A DNA stretch of 5,794 bases from Chloroflexota bacterium (GTDB lineage: Bacteria > Chloroflexota > Anaerolineae > VGOG01): NCBI GenBank assembly GCA_030615705.1, contig JAUWYT010000123.1, positions 1 through 5,794 of the forward strand, given 5' to 3'. Every line of letters begins with the position of its first letter. Within the stretch, counting starts at the first letter, position 1. The notes beneath the pieces were generated by a model. The model was not told the DNA's origin and searched no databases. It saw only the letters and a list, made by a program, of their open reading frames with translations. Shown here one piece after another: positions 4,700-5,794 of this stretch. A program made the translations under genes and the position numbers.

Positions 4700-5794
4700 A
4701 TGAAAAGGATGGTTCGTTTCGGTCTTGTGTTTCTCCTTGTCCTCGTTCTCACCTTCCCGGTGGTCAGGGCTCAAGGGCCGCCCACCGTCACCGAAGTGAA
4801 TTCCCAGGTGGTCGTCCTGGAGGACGCCAACCTCGATGTCAAGTACCGCTTGACCTTCTGGGAGAGCGAGCGACGGGATAAGATCACCACAATGGGCCCC
4901 TTCGATCCCGGCCATCGCATCCTGGACGCTCACATCGAGCACGACGGCCAGGAGACGCCGGTGAGCCTGGTCAGCAAGGGCGGCGGCTTCTACACCGTTC
5001 CCTTCGGGCTGAGCACCAAGGCGGGCCGGGAGTACACCGTCCAGGTACACTATCGGGTAGGGCGTGCTCTGGACGTGACGGAGATTGACGGGGTGGAGCA
5101 CCGCGTGCTGGCCTGGGCGCCTATCCAATGGAGTCTGTACATTGGCGAGCAGATCGTGACCTTCATCCTGCCCATCGAGCTGCCAACCGATGTCACCCAG
5201 CCGGAGCAGGTGACCGATGAGCTGGTGGACCGGGCGGCTATCGTGGTTGACGACGCCATTGTTTCCTCTTTCGACCGCTGGGTCTACTATCCCACCCCTG
5301 ACGAGGCCACAGGCAAGAACTGGCTCTCCATCCACGTCTCTAAGAAGAACGTCCCCCCTGAGTACCACTTCACCCCCAAAGTCTACATCCCTGGCCACTA
5401 CTTCGCCGAGCTGCCGGCCGAGCCCGTCGCTCCCGCCGAGGAGTTCACTCCCACAGAGAAGCCCGAGCCTGCACCTGGCCGTTCCCTCCTGCCCTACTTC
5501 CTTCTCTTTGGATTTTTGGGCCTGTTCGCAGCCGGTGTCATCATCTTCATCATCTTCCGCCTGGTCTCGCCCAAGGCTGCGCCGGAGGAGTACCAGGCTC
5601 CGGAGATCGAGATCGAGACCTTCGCTCAGCCGGGGGTGGTGCCGGACCTGGAGGCCATCGAGGCGGCCCTCTACATCGGCGACACGGCCAAGGTGATCAC
5701 CCTGGTGATCATGGCCCTCTCCCAGCGGGATGTGCTGACGGTGCTCAACAAGCGCCCCCTGCAACTGGAGGTCACCAACCCCGATTTGGAGATG
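4700..5794 (+). CDS. DUF2207-like secreted, membrane-anchored protein (3' truncated by window edge)
   Basis: The frame is open from the ATG at 4700 to the window end, 365 residues without a stop. Residues 1-24 form a signal peptide (MKRMVR, then a hydrophobic run, probable cleavage after VRA at 24). Residues 25-235 look like an extracellular beta-rich region with alternating hydrophobic strands (VVVLEDANLDVKYRLTFWE, YTVQVHYRVG, GEQIVTFILPIELP). A Pro/Glu-rich linker (about 238-262) leads into one transmembrane helix (263-287). The cytoplasmic part then has DLEAIEAALYIGDTAKVITL (316-335) and LSQRDVLTVL (340-349). This architecture, an N-terminal domain reporting on a beta fold, a helix, then an E-A-L...L-A-x-R-x-x-L segment, resembles DUF2207 membrane proteins, whose function is unknown. 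The match is by architecture and short motif only. It has its own promoter and leader and appears separate from the upstream operon. Confidence 0.75.
   Translation, partial: MKRMVRFGLVFLLVLVLTFPVVRAQGPPTVTEVNSQVVVLEDANLDVKYRLTFWESERRDKITTMGPFDPGHRILDAHIEHDGQETPVSLVSKGGGFYTVPFGLSTKAGREYTVQVHYRVGRALDVTEIDGVEHRVLAWAPIQWSLYIGEQIVTFILPIELPTDVTQPEQVTDELVDRAAIVVDDAIVSSFDRWVYYPTPDEATGKNWLSIHVSKKNVPPEYHFTPKVYIPGHYFAELPAEPVAPAEEFTPTEKPEPAPGRSLLPYFLLFGFLGLFAAGVIIFIIFRLVSPKAAPEEYQAPEIEIETFAQPGVVPDLEAIEAALYIGDTAKVITLVIMALSQRDVLTVLNKRPLQLEVTNPDLEM

Noticed and set aside
4510..4700. Known riboswitch (cobalamin, SAM, ydaO, fluoride and similar) in the leader
   Set aside because: I could not find the conserved core sequences of these classes; only generic hairpins are visible.
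5217..5696. 159-codon + strand Ser/Arg/Pro-rich frame
   Set aside because: It is a shifted frame of the DUF2207-like gene with low-complexity composition.
4676..5764. Long open frame of 362 codons on the minus strand
   Set aside because: It is antisense to the DUF2207-like gene. Its translation is rich in Gly, Asp, His, Leu and Arg without domain motifs, whereas the + frame has a ribosome binding site, promoter, signal peptide, linker and transmembrane helix.
1..5794. CRISPR array, tRNA, rRNA, insertion sequence or attachment site
   Set aside because: No direct repeats with regular spacing, no tRNA arm pattern, no rRNA-like stretch and no transposase or integrase motif were seen on either strand.

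Overview
The window looks like a piece of a bacterial chromosome, moderately GC-rich (about 60% by eye), with all supported genes on the + strand. The mix of genes (RNase J instead of an RNase E-type enzyme next to a cold-shock protein, a short FSA-type aldolase, a signal-peptide/beta-domain/TM protein resembling DUF2207) together with a GTAGGGGCAACC-type palindrome suggests a Chloroflexota-like (Anaerolineae or relative) or similar deep-branching bacterium. This assignment is an inference from flavour, not from a marker gene.

Layout. (1) 2-1509: envelope/lipid genes, namely the C-terminal part of a family 2 glycosyltransferase cut by the window edge, then after 29 nt a PAP2-type membrane phosphatase with all three catalytic motifs. 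The two probably form one operon. (2) 1510-1752: a strong sigma70-like promoter starts 3 nt after the phosphatase stop codon, but a perfect rho-independent terminator lies only about 50 nt downstream of the -10 box, still ahead of the next gene. This predicts a short RNA of about 77 nt or an attenuated leader. (3) 1753-3752: RNA-metabolism genes, a small cold-shock-domain protein followed by ribonuclease J, separated by a 128-nt spacer with two hairpins. (4) 3754-4395: an FSA/transaldolase-family aldolase whose start codon lies 1 nt after the RNase J stop, so probably translationally coupled. (5) 4396-4699: a compact control region holding a dispersed-repeat-like palindrome, a rho-independent terminator, a promoter whose -35 lies in the loop of that terminator, and a leader with three successive hairpins. 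(6) 4700 to the window end: the N-terminal 365 residues of a secreted, membrane-anchored DUF2207-like protein with no stop codon inside the window.

The genes themselves belong to known families. The more interesting signals are in the non-coding DNA: the promoter-then-terminator leader before the cold-shock gene, the nested terminator/promoter at 4475-4509, and the structured leader ahead of the membrane protein. I do not see a clearly new multi-gene system, CRISPR array, tRNA, rRNA or insertion sequence.
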